Below, one piece after another: positions 17,773 to 27,556 of a DNA stretch of 64,000 nt. Below the pieces are notes generated by a model. It was given only the letters and a program-made list of their open reading frames with translations, searched no databases and was not told where the DNA came from. The position numbers were made by a program, and so were the translations under genes. Source of the stretch: Algimonas ampicilliniresistens (lineage in GTDB: Bacteria; Pseudomonadota; Alphaproteobacteria; Caulobacterales; Maricaulaceae); the NCBI RefSeq assembly GCF_030159955.1, contig NZ_BSNK01000001.1:124001-188000 (forward strand), in the 5' to 3' direction. The first letter of the stretch is position 1. Each line of letters begins with the position of its first letter.

Positions 17773-18174
17773 ATGATCAAATATGAGCTCAGATGCGCGA
17801 AGGATCACCCGTTTGAAGGCTGGTTCGGTTCTATCGCTGATTATGATGATCAGGCCGAAAGCGGGTTGTTGGTCTGTCCGGAATGCGGAAGCAAAGACGT
17901 CGAGAAAGCGATTATGGCCCCTGCCGTGCGGAGTTCACACAAGAGTGCGGCTATAGCTGAGGCCATCCGAACCGAAATTGCGACAAATTGCGATGATGTC
18001 GGCGAGGATTTTACGTCTGAGGCCCGGGCTATGTTCTACGGCGAAAAACCATCCCGCGGAATCTACGGCAAGGCAACGCCGCAACAGGCGAAAGACATGA
18101 TCGAAGAGGGCATTCCCGCGCTCCCTATTCCGGATGCGCTCGATCCGAAACGGGCGAAGAAGAAGCTGAATTAA
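17773..18174 (+). CDS. DUF1178 family protein
   Basis: Short cytoplasmic protein of 133 aa with the family N-terminus MIKYELRCAKDHPFEGWFGSIADYDDQAESGLLVCPECGS. The Cys at 8, CPEC and the His suggest a small zinc-binding head. The rest (TNCDDVGEDFTSEARAMFYGEKPSRGIYGKAT) is the conserved tail. Function unknown; almost always linked to the upstream nitrilase gene. It shares the TTAA at 18171-18174 with the convergent dehydrogenase. Confidence 0.93.
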   Translation: MIKYELRCAKDHPFEGWFGSIADYDDQAESGLLVCPECGSKDVEKAIMAPAVRSSHKSAAIAEAIRTEIATNCDDVGEDFTSEARAMFYGEKPSRGIYGKATPQQAKDMIEEGIPALPIPDALDPKRAKKKLN

Positions 18175-19532
18175 GCGACCACGCACGTCTTCACATTGCA
18201 GAAGGCGAGCAAACCTTCCCGCGCTAGCTCGCGGCCATATCCGGACCGTTTAATACCGCCAAAAGGCAAACGCGGGTCGGACGCGGTCATAGTGTTGACG
18301 AAGGTTCCGCCCGCCTCAATTTCTGTAAAGGCGCGCTCTATCTCAGCTTTATCTTGCGTGAAGATCGCTGACCCCAATCCGAACGATGAATCGTTCGCGA
18401 GGGTGATTGCCGCGTCCAGATCATCGACTTTGAACAACATGGCGACGGGGCCGAATAGTTCTTGGCTGTAAGCGTCCATACCCTCAGTCACCCCCTCAAT
18501 GATACCGGGTCTGAACCACGCGCCGTCTTGATCAATCGCTTCCGCGCCCGTCACGCGACGCGCGCCTTGAGACAGCGCGTTTTCGACTTGGTGGGTGAGG
18601 TCTTTGACAGCGTCTTCGTTAACGAGCGGGCCGATATTTGTGTCATCTTCCATCGGATCACCGATGATGAGCGCCTCCATCGCGGTCTTCATCGCATCGC
18701 GAAAATTATCATAGACATCGGCATGCACGATGAAACGCTTAGCGGCGATGCAACTCTGCCCATTATTCTTGGTCCGAGAGTCCAGCCCAACACTGACCGC
18801 AGCGTCCATGTCAGCGCTCGGCATGACAATAAAGGCGTCGGAGCCGCCCAGTTCAAGAAGGGTCGGCTTGATCTCATCCCCGCAAATACTGGCAACCGAT
18901 GCGCCTGCTGGCTCAGATCCGGTGAGGGTGGCTGCCCGCACACGCGGATCGCGCAAGATCGCTTCGACCTTACTCCCGCCAATCAATAGCGTCTGGAACG
19001 CGCCGTCCGGAAAGCCTGCGCGGGTGAATAATTCTTCCAACGCCAGCGCGCATTGCGGGACATTGGACGCATGTTTCAGCAAGCCTGTATTGCCTGCCAT
19101 TAGAGCTGGTGCCGCGAAGCGGATGACCTGCCAGAATGGATAGTTCCACGGCATGACGGCCAGGACAGGGCCGAGTGGGAGGATACGCCGGAAGCTCTTC
19201 GTCTTTTCCGTGTCGACAGTTTCGTCGGCCATTATGGCCTCCGCATTGTCCGCGTAATAGCGGCAGGCGGTCGCGCATTTCTTGGCTTCGCCAACCGCTT
19301 GGGAGAGTGGCTTGCCCATTTCCAACGTCATCAAACGCCCAAAAACAAGCGCATCAGATTCTAGCAGGTCGGCGACTTTATTCATCCACTCTGCGCGCTG
19401 TGCAATGGTGGTGTCTTTCAAGGCTTCAAACGCCACGACTGACTTGGCAATCGCTAGATCAACCTGTGCATCAGTGTGAGGCGTGAATTCCCGTTCGACG
19501 GTTCCGGTCGCAGGATTCGTGGTGGCGATCAT
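18171..19532 (-). CDS. NAD(P)-dependent succinate-semialdehyde dehydrogenase-like aldehyde dehydrogenase
   Basis: Aldehyde dehydrogenase of 453 aa. Seen: PWNYPFWQVIRFAAPALMAGN (cofactor binding), catalytic Glu in LLELGGSDAFIV, catalytic Cys in NNGQSCIAAKRFIV, and ELFGPVAMLF. The start at 19532 is chosen from AGAGG seven bases upstream. Closest by eye to the Sad/GabD group (GKPLSQAVGEAKKCA). Probable role: oxidising succinate semialdehyde or similar small aldehydes. The start is exactly defined but the substrate is not. Confidence 0.88.
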   Translation of the reverse strand: MIATTNPATGTVEREFTPHTDAQVDLAIAKSVVAFEALKDTTIAQRAEWMNKVADLLESDALVFGRLMTLEMGKPLSQAVGEAKKCATACRYYADNAEAIMADETVDTEKTKSFRRILPLGPVLAVMPWNYPFWQVIRFAAPALMAGNTGLLKHASNVPQCALALEELFTRAGFPDGAFQTLLIGGSKVEAILRDPRVRAATLTGSEPAGASVASICGDEIKPTLLELGGSDAFIVMPSADMDAAVSVGLDSRTKNNGQSCIAAKRFIVHADVYDNFRDAMKTAMEALIIGDPMEDDTNIGPLVNEDAVKDLTHQVENALSQGARRVTGAEAIDQDGAWFRPGIIEGVTEGMDAYSQELFGPVAMLFKVDDLDAAITLANDSSFGLGSAIFTQDKAEIERAFTEIEAGGTFVNTMTASDPRLPFGGIKRSGYGRELAREGLLAFCNVKTCVVA

Positions 19533-19640
19533 GATGAAACCTCTAAGCGTTCCGCCGACCGACATAACGGCGACGGCCTTTCTGTCCTACTTACGGCTTG
19601 AGGCTGCAAGAGGCTCCGAAAAAAGGTTCATTTCATTGGG

Positions 19641-20273
19641 TTACTGGCTTCTCCGATAAAGCGTCAGCCATTCGCCGTCTTCGGAGCCCCAGAGACGGAC
19701 ACCATCCATATCATAGCCCGACTCAGCTTGGCGTAGACGGTTGCCGATGAGGTCCGCGCGCGAGCCAATGCGCATGTTTGTGTCCCGCCTATCAGAAAAA
19801 ATCACGCAGCGACCCGGGTCAACGCGTCCGGCCCAACCGTTTGGCATCTCAATCCAGATCATCTCGCAGCCCTCTGTTAAAGTGATGTCCAGATCTGACA
19901 GTGTCAGCGCGCTAAGCGGAGCGTCTAGAGCTTGGAAAGGCTCGGGCGTCTTTAGTGTGTAGGCCACTTGGGCAATCGTTCCGTTATCACGGGCCTGTAA
20001 CTGCAGGACCCGCTGGCGATACACATTTTCTAGATCCGCCCCTTCGTTGACCTGATAATAAATCCACTCACCCGCACCGAGCGGGGACAGTCGGATGCGG
20101 CGGTCGCGCAGCGGTTCAGCGGCATCGCTGACTGCGCGATTATAGGTGCCTTCCAGATCCATTGCGAGACGAGTGACCGGCTTGATCGGAGTGTCGGGTA
20201 CAGGTGTCGTCGTGCAGGACCCCAGAACAGTCAGAGCGACCGCACTGACAGAAAGGAAAGTGTAAGATTTCAT
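19641..20273 (-). CDS. CpcT/CpeT-like lipoprotein
   Basis: Lipoprotein (signal MKSYTFLSVSAVALTVLGSC) of 210 aa. The body, from LEGTYNRAVSDA through YRQRVLQLQ, NGWAGRVDPGRCVIFSDRRDTNMRIGSRADL and LWGSEDGEWLTLYRRS, resembles the CpcT/CpeT fold. In cyanobacteria that family attaches or chaperones phycobilins; here there are no phycobilisomes, so another lipid- or tetrapyrrole-like ligand would be expected. The assignment is by eye. The start is chosen for the lipobox; in-frame codons upstream carry no signal. Confidence 0.6.
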   Translation of the reverse strand: MKSYTFLSVSAVALTVLGSCTTTPVPDTPIKPVTRLAMDLEGTYNRAVSDAAEPLRDRRIRLSPLGAGEWIYYQVNEGADLENVYRQRVLQLQARDNGTIAQVAYTLKTPEPFQALDAPLSALTLSDLDITLTEGCEMIWIEMPNGWAGRVDPGRCVIFSDRRDTNMRIGSRADLIGNRLRQAESGYDMDGVRLWGSEDGEWLTLYRRSQ

Positions 20274-20394
20274 GCCTATACCTACGTCTGTTCGGCAATC
20301 GCCGCTAAGTATCTCTTGCAAGCCTACCTGGCTTGCCGAGTCCATAATCCTTGCCACTTTCTTAACGCTATCCTTTTACATTCTGGAAATCTGG

Positions 20395-20802
20395 ATGGAC
20401 CACAGTGTCCGCTGGGGGAAAGGAGCGCATGCGGTGTTTTCCATACCGACAAAGCTGATTACCCCTACGCCTGCCTTCGTGACGAAGTCTCGTAAGGCCC
20501 GGAAGGATAATCGCGCAATTGCTACGGACGCATCCGTTGATGCAGCGTCCGAAACCCTCAAATTGCCCGATATGTCCGCCAGACCATTCGAGCTGGAGTC
20601 GGATTCAAACGAGTCAAAAACATCGCAAGATATGAGTTCGGATGATCGCGCACCCGTCATACTGTTGGAGGCGCCTCAAGGACTTGATGAGGTCTTGGAA
20701 CCGGAAGAGCCCGATCAGGCCGATGTCGCCTTACAGGCCAACGGTGCCTATCAGACGCTGCGCCAATCGGATGAAGACATAACCCCAGTCGGAACGATCT
20801 AA
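20395..20802 (+). CDS. hypothetical acidic protein
   Basis: No family recognised. 135 aa from ATG 20395 (GGAAA upstream), rich in Asp, Glu and Ser after a basic stretch KSRKARKDNR; probably disordered. The frame is open back to an ATG at 20272 and would then add a hydrophobic segment (SIILATFLTLSFYILEI), giving a membrane-anchored form; that longer start has no clear ribosome-binding site and lies where the divergent lipoprotein promoter is expected. Codon use looks like real coding DNA. Confidence 0.5.
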   Translation: MDHSVRWGKGAHAVFSIPTKLITPTPAFVTKSRKARKDNRAIATDASVDAASETLKLPDMSARPFELESDSNESKTSQDMSSDDRAPVILLEAPQGLDEVLEPEEPDQADVALQANGAYQTLRQSDEDITPVGTI

Positions 20803-20833
20803 ACTGCTCTTCGACCATGGTCGGCAAACGATC

Positions 20834-21130
20834 TCACATCACAATTTCCAAAGACACATCGGCCTCACTACCTACGGTGAGACTCTCGGCGATCCGGACC
20901 GCCTTTTTGATCGGCAGGAAATAGCATCTGCTCTCTTTGTCAGGGAAGACGCTGGTCTGCCAATGCGTGTCCCCAATCCGGACGCGGACACGAACGGAAC
21001 CGAAACCTCGTTTCGCTTCAGGCGCGAAAGCCCGAATGGCCGCAGACGGTTCTTCCGGGACAGAGATAAAGTGCCAACTGCCCTCCGGCTTCCAGAGCCA
21101 AAGTGGCGCACGAAAATCAAACTCGATCAT
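20834..21130 (-). CDS. DUF1905 domain protein
   Basis: 98 aa protein matching the DUF1905 fold by eye: FDFRAPLWLWKPEGSWHFISVPEE, then GFGSVRVRVRIGDTHWQTSVFPDKESRCYFLPIKKAVRIAESL. This domain often stands alone or precedes an OmdA-like bacteriocin-protection domain, absent here. Function not established. Start 21130 gives the family N-terminus; 21172 is an alternative that would overlap the reductase gene. Confidence 0.8.
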   Translation of the reverse strand: MIEFDFRAPLWLWKPEGSWHFISVPEEPSAAIRAFAPEAKRGFGSVRVRVRIGDTHWQTSVFPDKESRCYFLPIKKAVRIAESLTVGSEADVSLEIVM

Positions 21131-21143
21131 GGCCGTGCCAAAC

Positions 21144-22367
21144 TTAAACGACCGCTGATTTGAGGTCTGCATCAGGTCCAGACAATTTGGTTTTATCCAA
21201 TGTCTTGCCTTTGGACAGCGCCATTTTCGCCACCATGAAATCACGCGGTGCGTTAACGGCATCGACTGCTAATAAGCGTGCGCCCTTGAAATAATAGGCG
21301 GCGAAACTGCGCGATCCATCGGGATCACCGCGCACCAAAATCTCATCAAAGCCCTCAGACAACCCGGCGATCTGAAGCTTTAAATCGAACTGATCTGACC
21401 AGAACCAAGGTAGGGCGGAATAGGGTTTGAGGGTTCCGACAATGTGGGCGGCGACCACTTTGGCCTGTTCTGTTGCATTGGGCACAGACTCTAAACGGAC
21501 ATGGCGCTCATAAAGCGGATTATAGTGGTGGCTGACATCGCCGATCGCGTAGATAGTCGGGTCGGAGGTCTGGCAATAGGCGTTGACCTTGATGCCGTCA
21601 CCGATCTCCAGCCCGGCGAATTCCGCTAGTTCCGTATTGGGGATGACGCCGATGCCGATCACGACTAGATGCGCGTCATAGCGCCCGCCGCAGGAGGTCG
21701 TGACGGTGAGTTGATCGTCGCTCGCGGCGATCTTAGATGCCATGCAATCCTCAATGATTTCCACGCCTTCCTCAGTGTGAACACGACGATAGAAATCGCT
21801 CATTTGCTCGCTGGTTACGCGCTGCAAAATGCGGGGCTGAGCTTCCAATAGGGTGACGTCCATGCCGCGTTTGCGCAAAGAGGCCGCTGTTTCCAGACCG
21901 ATATAACCACCGCCAATAATGACGGCGCGTTTTCCGGGCTTAACGCGCGCGCGGATTGCATCGACATCCTTCGTGTCGCGCAGATAATGGACATGAACAC
22001 TATCAGCGCCCGGAATGGGTAGGTGGCGAATGCGCGCGCCTGTTGCCAAGACAAGATGATCATAAGCGATATGGTCGCCATCGATTGTCTGGACGGTTTT
22101 GGCTTTGCGGTCGATGGCGCCGGCGCGAACGCCGAGGCGCAAATCGATATTGGCCTCAGCATAACTCTCCGCCGGGCGGAGCAGGATCTCGCTTTCGACC
22201 TTATTCCCGGACAGGTAATCCTTGGACAGAGGTGGGCGGTGATAGGGTGGAACTGTCTCTTCGCCGAGCAGAGTGATGCGGCCTTCATATCCCGCTTGGC
22301 GCAGGCTGACGGCGGCCTGTGCGCCAGCGTGCGACGCACCAATGATAAGCGTATGGGTTTCGGGCAT
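21144..22367 (-). CDS. NAD(P)H-dependent ferredoxin/rubredoxin reductase
   Basis: Two-dinucleotide-fold flavoprotein of 407 aa that passes electrons from NAD(P)H to a small iron-sulphur carrier. FAD motif TLIIGASHAGAQAAVSLRQAGYEGRITLLGEE, PYHRPPLSKDYL, NAD motif RAVIIGGGYIGLETAASLRKRGMDVTLLEA, and the second FAD motif YAIGDVSHHYNP. Similar to reductases serving P450s, Rieske dioxygenases and alkane hydroxylases. Start 22367 (MPETHTLIIGASH) fits the family. It could feed AlkB at 39.6-40.8 kb, but no ferredoxin or rubredoxin gene is in the window. Confidence 0.9.
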   Translation of the reverse strand: MPETHTLIIGASHAGAQAAVSLRQAGYEGRITLLGEETVPPYHRPPLSKDYLSGNKVESEILLRPAESYAEANIDLRLGVRAGAIDRKAKTVQTIDGDHIAYDHLVLATGARIRHLPIPGADSVHVHYLRDTKDVDAIRARVKPGKRAVIIGGGYIGLETAASLRKRGMDVTLLEAQPRILQRVTSEQMSDFYRRVHTEEGVEIIEDCMASKIAASDDQLTVTTSCGGRYDAHLVVIGIGVIPNTELAEFAGLEIGDGIKVNAYCQTSDPTIYAIGDVSHHYNPLYERHVRLESVPNATEQAKVVAAHIVGTLKPYSALPWFWSDQFDLKLQIAGLSEGFDEILVRGDPDGSRSFAAYYFKGARLLAVDAVNAPRDFMVAKMALSKGKTLDKTKLSGPDADLKSAVV

Positions 22368-22474
22368 GGGCACGTCTCTAGCAGCCTCGTCAGCGTCAAT
22401 CAAAGCAAGGACTTTCCCATTCTGGACAAGGAAGGATGGCGACAAATCGGACTCATGCAGGATAGAGGGCCATC

Positions 22475-25400
22475 ATGCATCCATATCGCGTCAAAATTCG
22501 CCAACAAGCTCACCAAACAACCGCCGCACTTCCAGCTGAGTCGCGCTTGAACGACGTAGAGTTGCGCGCGCATATTCAAACTCGTTCCCACGTCCTCGTC
22601 ACTCATTTGCGCGAAGGCTCCAAACCCGGCCTGATGGAAATGATGTTGGCTGAATATGGCCTCTCAACGGATGAGGGCGTAGCGCTGATGTGTTTAGCGG
22701 AGGCGCTGCTGCGTGTTCCGGATCAGGAGACGATGGATGATCTAATCGAAGATAAGATCGCGCCGTCGCAATGGGGGCGGCATCTGGGTAAAAGTAGCAG
22801 TTCTCTCATCAATAGTTCGACCTGGGCGTTGATGATAACGGGACGGGTGCTGGACGAACAAACGCCGGTTCACAAAACGCTCGGCGGCATGATCAAGCGG
22901 CTCGGCGAACCAGTGATCCGCCGGGCTGTGCGCGAAGCGATGAAGGTGATGGGCCGTCAGTTCGTGCTGGGCGAAACTATTGGAGGCGCGATCAAACGCT
23001 CCTCGTCCAAATACCGCTATAGTTATGACATGCTTGGCGAGGCAGCGATGAGCACGCCGGACGCGCTCGAATATTATCAAGATTATGAAACGGCGATCCG
23101 GTCCTTGGCCGCCCGCTGCAACAGCGATGACATTGCCGACAATCCCGGCATTTCGGTCAAACTTTCGGCGCTCCATCCCCGCTATGATGAATTCCAGCGA
23201 GACCGGGTCATGGCTGAGCTTCTGCCGCGTGTGACCGCACTGGCCAAGCTCGCGGTGGGCGCTCGCATGGGCTTCAACATTGATGCCGAAGAAAGCGAAC
23301 GGCTGGAGCTTAATCTGAGTATTGTCGAGGCGTTGGCCCGTCATCCTGATCTCGAAGGCTGGGACGGTCTTGGTCTTGTTGTGCAGGCTTACGGCACGCG
23401 CAGTCCCGCCGTGATCGACTGGGTCGCAGCACTAGCCGAAGATACCGGTCGCCGATTGATGGTGCGTCTGGTCAAAGGCGCTTATTGGGACACGGAAATT
23501 AAACGCGCCCAAGTTATGGGGCTTGCCCGCTATCCTGTGTTTGAAACTAAGGCCGACACAGACCGCAATTACGCTTTGTGTGCCGAGAAATTACTGTCTC
23601 ATCGCCCTGCGCTCTACCCGCAATTTGCCACGCATAATGCCAATACGGTTGCGGCGGTTCTAGAGCTCGCTGGCGAGGACCAATCCGGTTACGAATTTCA
23701 GCGCCTGCACGGGATGGGCGAGGCGCTGCACGCTTACCTACGCGAAACACTCGACCGCCCGGTGCGCATCTATGCCCCGGTTGGCGAACATGTCGACTTG
23801 CTGGCCTATCTGGTGCGCCGTCTGCTGGAGAATGGGGCCAATAGTTCCTTTGTCTCCAAAGTGACGGACAAGGACGTGACGATTGATGAGATCATCACTG
23901 ATCCGTTCGAGGATGATCGTGCGACTACGCTGCCCAGGCCCAAGGACACGACAGAGCCGCACGCCAATAGTTCCGGTTATGATCTGCGCGACGTGTCAAC
24001 CAAGGCCGTCTTGATGAGCGCACGCGACCGCTTTCGAGATACGCAGTGGAGCTTCGGTGAGGGCGTCTCCATCACCAATCCCACGAACCCGTCTGAGATT
24101 GTTGGATCTGTGACCTTCGTTGCCAAAGCTGGTGTTGATGCAGCTATTACGCGCGCAAAACCGTGGTCTGCAGAGGCTTCGACCCGTGCGAGTATTCTTA
24201 TTTCTGCGGCTGATGGGCTTGAAGCGACGGCCCCCGAATTGCTCGCACTCCTCGCCCGCGAAGCCGGGAAGACAGCAGAAGACGCGATTGCGGAATTGCG
24301 CGAAGCCGCAGATTTTCTACGCTACTATGCCAGCTTCGCCAGTGATGATGCAGCACCGCTTGGCATAGTTGCTGCGATCGCGCCGTGGAATTTCCCGCTC
24401 GCGATCTTTATCGGCGAAGTGGCCGGACCGCTCGCCGCAGGTAATGCTGTCATCGCCAAGCCAGCAGAAAGCACGCCGCTGATCGCCATGCGCGTGACGC
24501 AGATCTTGCATGATGCCGGCGTGCCTGAAACCGCGCTGCAAACTTTGCCCGGCGAAGGCGTCGTCGTTGGGGCGGCCCTAACGTCCGATCCCCGCATTGA
24601 CGGCATTGTTTTCACTGGCTCGACCGCGACGGCGCAGGCCATTCACCGCTCCGCCGCGCAGCATCTCGACCCCGCCGCACCGCTTGTCGCGGAAACGGGC
24701 GGGATCAATGCCATGATTGTCGATAGCACGGCTCTGCCCGAACAGGCGGTGCGCGATGTGCTTGCGTCTAGCTTTCAGAGTGCCGGGCAACGCTGCTCAG
24801 CGCTGCGAGTCTTGTTCGTGCAGAGCGATATTTATGATCCCTTCGTGCGCTTGCTGAAGGATGCGATGGCGGAGTTGCGCATGGGCAATCCGTGGGATCT
24901 GTCTACTGATGTTGGCCCTGTGATTGATGAGCGTGCGCGAAAAGGGCTTTTCGATTACATCGCCGAGCATGACCCGCTGTTCCAGCTCGATATTCCGGAT
25001 GTAGGCCTTTTTGTGCCGCCAACCCTGATTGAAGTGGACGGTTATGCTGATGTGTCCCGTGAAGTGTTCGGCCCCGTTCTGCATGTGACCCGCTTTGAAG
25101 CAAAAGATATTCCGAGCATTATTGAACGCATTAACGCGCGCGATTATTCGCTGACCTTTGGTCTACACACGCGGATCGATGGACGGGTCGAAGAGACTAA
25201 GCGCGCGCTGCGGGTTGGGAATATCTATATCAACCGCAATCAAATTGGCGCGGTCGTTGGTGTGCAACCCTTTGGCGGATCGGCCCTGTCCGGGACCGGC
25301 CCGAAGGCGGGCGGTCCAGATTATGTCGCGCGTTTCACCCGACAAAATGTCCGCCGCGACGATTATTCAGAAGCGCCGACACTGGACCCGCAATCTGTGG

Positions 25401-25810
25401 TCGACGCGGCGCCATCGGCTCGGCTTGACCCGCTCTCTACGACGGATCTTCCGGGGCCAACCGGGGAAAGCAACCGACTGTCGCTCTACGCCAAGGGCAA
25501 AGTTTTGTGCATGGGTCCGGGTGACGCAAACCGTGCAGCGCAGATCGTCTTGGCTGAGGCTTACGGAAATACGGCTGTGCCGCTTGCGATTGCTCCAGAC
25601 GCTTTGCGAACGCTGCAGGGTTTCGCTGCCGCGATATATTGGGGGTCAGCCGAGGGCCAGCGCGCCTGTCGGGTCGCGCTGGCTGAGCGAGATGGTCCGA
25701 TCTTGCCGCTGATCGTGTCCGACGATCCGCTGATGTTAATTCGGGAAGAACATGTTTGCATCGACACGACAGCGTCCGGTGGGAACACGCAGCTTCTGGC
25801 GGCGACCTAA
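22475..25810 (+). CDS. putA: bifunctional proline dehydrogenase / L-glutamate-gamma-semialdehyde dehydrogenase
   Basis: Converts proline to glutamate in two steps, with the FAD domain feeding electrons to quinone. Residues ~130-430 are the proline dehydrogenase barrel (VKLSALHPRYD, RLMVRLVKGAYWDTEIKRAQ, YEFQRLHGMGEAL). Residues ~510-980 are the aldehyde dehydrogenase (IAPWNFPLAIFIGEVAGPLAAGN, Glu in AETGGINAMIV, Cys in SAGQRCSALR). The last ~120 residues are the C-terminal PutA extension. At 1111 aa it has no evident N-terminal ribbon-helix-helix, so it is unlikely to repress its own gene. AGAGGGCCATC precedes the ATG. Divergent from the ferredoxin reductase. Confidence 0.96.
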   Translation: MHPYRVKIRQQAHQTTAALPAESRLNDVELRAHIQTRSHVLVTHLREGSKPGLMEMMLAEYGLSTDEGVALMCLAEALLRVPDQETMDDLIEDKIAPSQWGRHLGKSSSSLINSSTWALMITGRVLDEQTPVHKTLGGMIKRLGEPVIRRAVREAMKVMGRQFVLGETIGGAIKRSSSKYRYSYDMLGEAAMSTPDALEYYQDYETAIRSLAARCNSDDIADNPGISVKLSALHPRYDEFQRDRVMAELLPRVTALAKLAVGARMGFNIDAEESERLELNLSIVEALARHPDLEGWDGLGLVVQAYGTRSPAVIDWVAALAEDTGRRLMVRLVKGAYWDTEIKRAQVMGLARYPVFETKADTDRNYALCAEKLLSHRPALYPQFATHNANTVAAVLELAGEDQSGYEFQRLHGMGEALHAYLRETLDRPVRIYAPVGEHVDLLAYLVRRLLENGANSSFVSKVTDKDVTIDEIITDPFEDDRATTLPRPKDTTEPHANSSGYDLRDVSTKAVLMSARDRFRDTQWSFGEGVSITNPTNPSEIVGSVTFVAKAGVDAAITRAKPWSAEASTRASILISAADGLEATAPELLALLAREAGKTAEDAIAELREAADFLRYYASFASDDAAPLGIVAAIAPWNFPLAIFIGEVAGPLAAGNAVIAKPAESTPLIAMRVTQILHDAGVPETALQTLPGEGVVVGAALTSDPRIDGIVFTGSTATAQAIHRSAAQHLDPAAPLVAETGGINAMIVDSTALPEQAVRDVLASSFQSAGQRCSALRVLFVQSDIYDPFVRLLKDAMAELRMGNPWDLSTDVGPVIDERARKGLFDYIAEHDPLFQLDIPDVGLFVPPTLIEVDGYADVSREVFGPVLHVTRFEAKDIPSIIERINARDYSLTFGLHTRIDGRVEETKRALRVGNIYINRNQIGAVVGVQPFGGSALSGTGPKAGGPDYVARFTRQNVRRDDYSEAPTLDPQSVVDAAPSARLDPLSTTDLPGPTGESNRLSLYAKGKVLCMGPGDANRAAQIVLAEAYGNTAVPLAIAPDALRTLQGFAAAIYWGSAEGQRACRVALAERDGPILPLIVSDDPLMLIREEHVCIDTTASGGNTQLLAAT

Positions 25811-25873
25811 TAATCCTTGCTCCTGTGGCCTTCGCTTTGGCATGCGGAGGAAAAGACAAGCGGGAGAGTGTAA

Positions 25874-27541
25874 ATGGCGGATCGGGCGCGGCCTTGGATG
25901 AAATTGCATGATGAGTTGGGGGTCGTCATCCCAGACTTTGATGGTTTGCCTCTGGGCGCGCATGTTGAACGTCACGCCGCTGACAAGCCGGATGCACCCG
26001 CTTTTCGCTATTTTTCCAAAACGATAAATTATGACGAGTTGAACCGCGCCTCAAATAGCCTCGCCAATGCTCTGTCTGATCTGGGTGTCGGGCGCGGTGA
26101 TACGGTCGGCTTTCACATGCCGAATATTCCGCAATATGCCATCGGGCTCATCGCTGTATCGAAACTCGGCGCGCGCGGGTCTGGCGTATCGCCTTTGCTG
26201 GCGCCGCCGGAGCTAGTCCATCAAATCGATGATGCGGGCATTTCGGTGCTGGTGACCTTGTCGGATTTTGCCCCGACTCTGTTGGCTATGACAGGCGTGC
26301 CGGAAGGGCTGCGTCACGTCATGAGTGTCGGTGCAGGTGACTGGCTCGGCGCGCCCGATATTGAACCCGTCTCTCTTCCGGGCGTAAACAGCCATACTTA
26401 TCAATCCTTGGTGAAGGGGCAGTCGGACTGTTTTACGCAAGTCGAGATCGATCCTGAAGATACGTTCATGATCCAATATACGGGCGGCACAACGGGGCGG
26501 CCCAAGGGCGCGGAGATTTCGCACAAGACCCTGATGTTCAATCCTGTGCTGGTCGCAGCGATGGACCCGCCAAACGTCGTATATGCAGAGAGGTTTGCCT
26601 CGGCTTTTCCGTTTTTCCACATTGCCGGTCTATCGTTTCTCGCCGGCGCGTTGATGTTTGGCGCGCAGTCGCTGCTGCTCCCCAACCCACGCGATATTGA
26701 CCATTTCGTTGGGCAGATGAAAGAAGTCCCGCCGACTCGGCTGGGGGCCGTGCCCGCGCTCTACGATATGTTGCTCGCTCATCCAGGGTTCCGAGAGGTT
26801 GATTTTTCGGGATTAAAGACGGCCAAATCTGGGGCAGCCCCGCTGACCCGCACGACCTATAATGCGCTGTCCGATGTTATCGGGACGGGCAAATTCGCCG
26901 ATGTGTTTGGCATGACGGAAACCGGCCCCTGCTACGTCAATCACCCGATTAGTCGTTATAAGGTTGGCTCCATTGGCATTCCCATGCCGGGGGTCGATGT
27001 CCGGATCATGGATGTTGAGACAGGCACGAAAGAGATGCCGATCGGCGAACCGGGTGAGATTGTGACGTCAGGCCCCCAGATTATGAAAGGCTATCTCGGT
27101 TTGCCGGAAGAAAGCGCCCGCGCTCTGCGCGAGATCGACGGCGTTCGATACATGTATAGCGGCGACGTCGGCTATATGGATGAAGACGGTTATATTTTCT
27201 TGTGCGACCGCGCCAAAGACATGCTTGTGGTTGGCGGGTTCAAGGTTTTTTCCGTTGAGATCGAAGACAAACTCAAAGCCCACCCCGACGTGGCCGAAAG
27301 CGCGATCGTGGGCGCACCGGATGAAGCCCGTCCCGGTAATGATATTGTGCATCTCTTCGTGCAACGGAGCCCTGAGAGCGAGGGGTCAAACGTTGAGGCT
27401 GAAGGTCGCTTGATGAGCTGGATTCGGGCTAATATGGCACCTTATAAAGCGCCCAAACACGTCCACTTTCTTGACGAAATCCCGCTCACGCCAGTCGGTA
27501 AGATCGACAAGAAAAAGATGCGGGCCGCGGTGACAGGATGA
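25874..27541 (+). CDS. acyl-CoA synthetase (AMP-forming, fatty-acid-CoA ligase type)
   Basis: Adenylate-forming enzyme of 555 aa activating a carboxylic acid to its CoA thioester. P-loop-like motif IQYTGGTTGRPKGAEISH, A5 region FGMTETGPCYVNHP, hinge YMDEDGYIFLCDRAKDMLVVGGFKVFSVEIED and the catalytic Lys in LTPVGKIDKKKMR are present. Chain-length preference cannot be read. GGGAGAG is the ribosome-binding site; 63 bp after putA and probably a separate unit. Confidence 0.93.
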   Translation: MADRARPWMKLHDELGVVIPDFDGLPLGAHVERHAADKPDAPAFRYFSKTINYDELNRASNSLANALSDLGVGRGDTVGFHMPNIPQYAIGLIAVSKLGARGSGVSPLLAPPELVHQIDDAGISVLVTLSDFAPTLLAMTGVPEGLRHVMSVGAGDWLGAPDIEPVSLPGVNSHTYQSLVKGQSDCFTQVEIDPEDTFMIQYTGGTTGRPKGAEISHKTLMFNPVLVAAMDPPNVVYAERFASAFPFFHIAGLSFLAGALMFGAQSLLLPNPRDIDHFVGQMKEVPPTRLGAVPALYDMLLAHPGFREVDFSGLKTAKSGAAPLTRTTYNALSDVIGTGKFADVFGMTETGPCYVNHPISRYKVGSIGIPMPGVDVRIMDVETGTKEMPIGEPGEIVTSGPQIMKGYLGLPEESARALREIDGVRYMYSGDVGYMDEDGYIFLCDRAKDMLVVGGFKVFSVEIEDKLKAHPDVAESAIVGAPDEARPGNDIVHLFVQRSPESEGSNVEAEGRLMSWIRANMAPYKAPKHVHFLDEIPLTPVGKIDKKKMRAAVTG

Positions 27542-27556
27542 CAGGACGAGCGCAGT

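Noticed and set aside
20376-20660. 94-codon minus-strand frame opposite the acidic protein
   Set aside because: Ser/Ala/Asp-rich antisense shadow with no signal or family; the plus-strand frame has better codon use.
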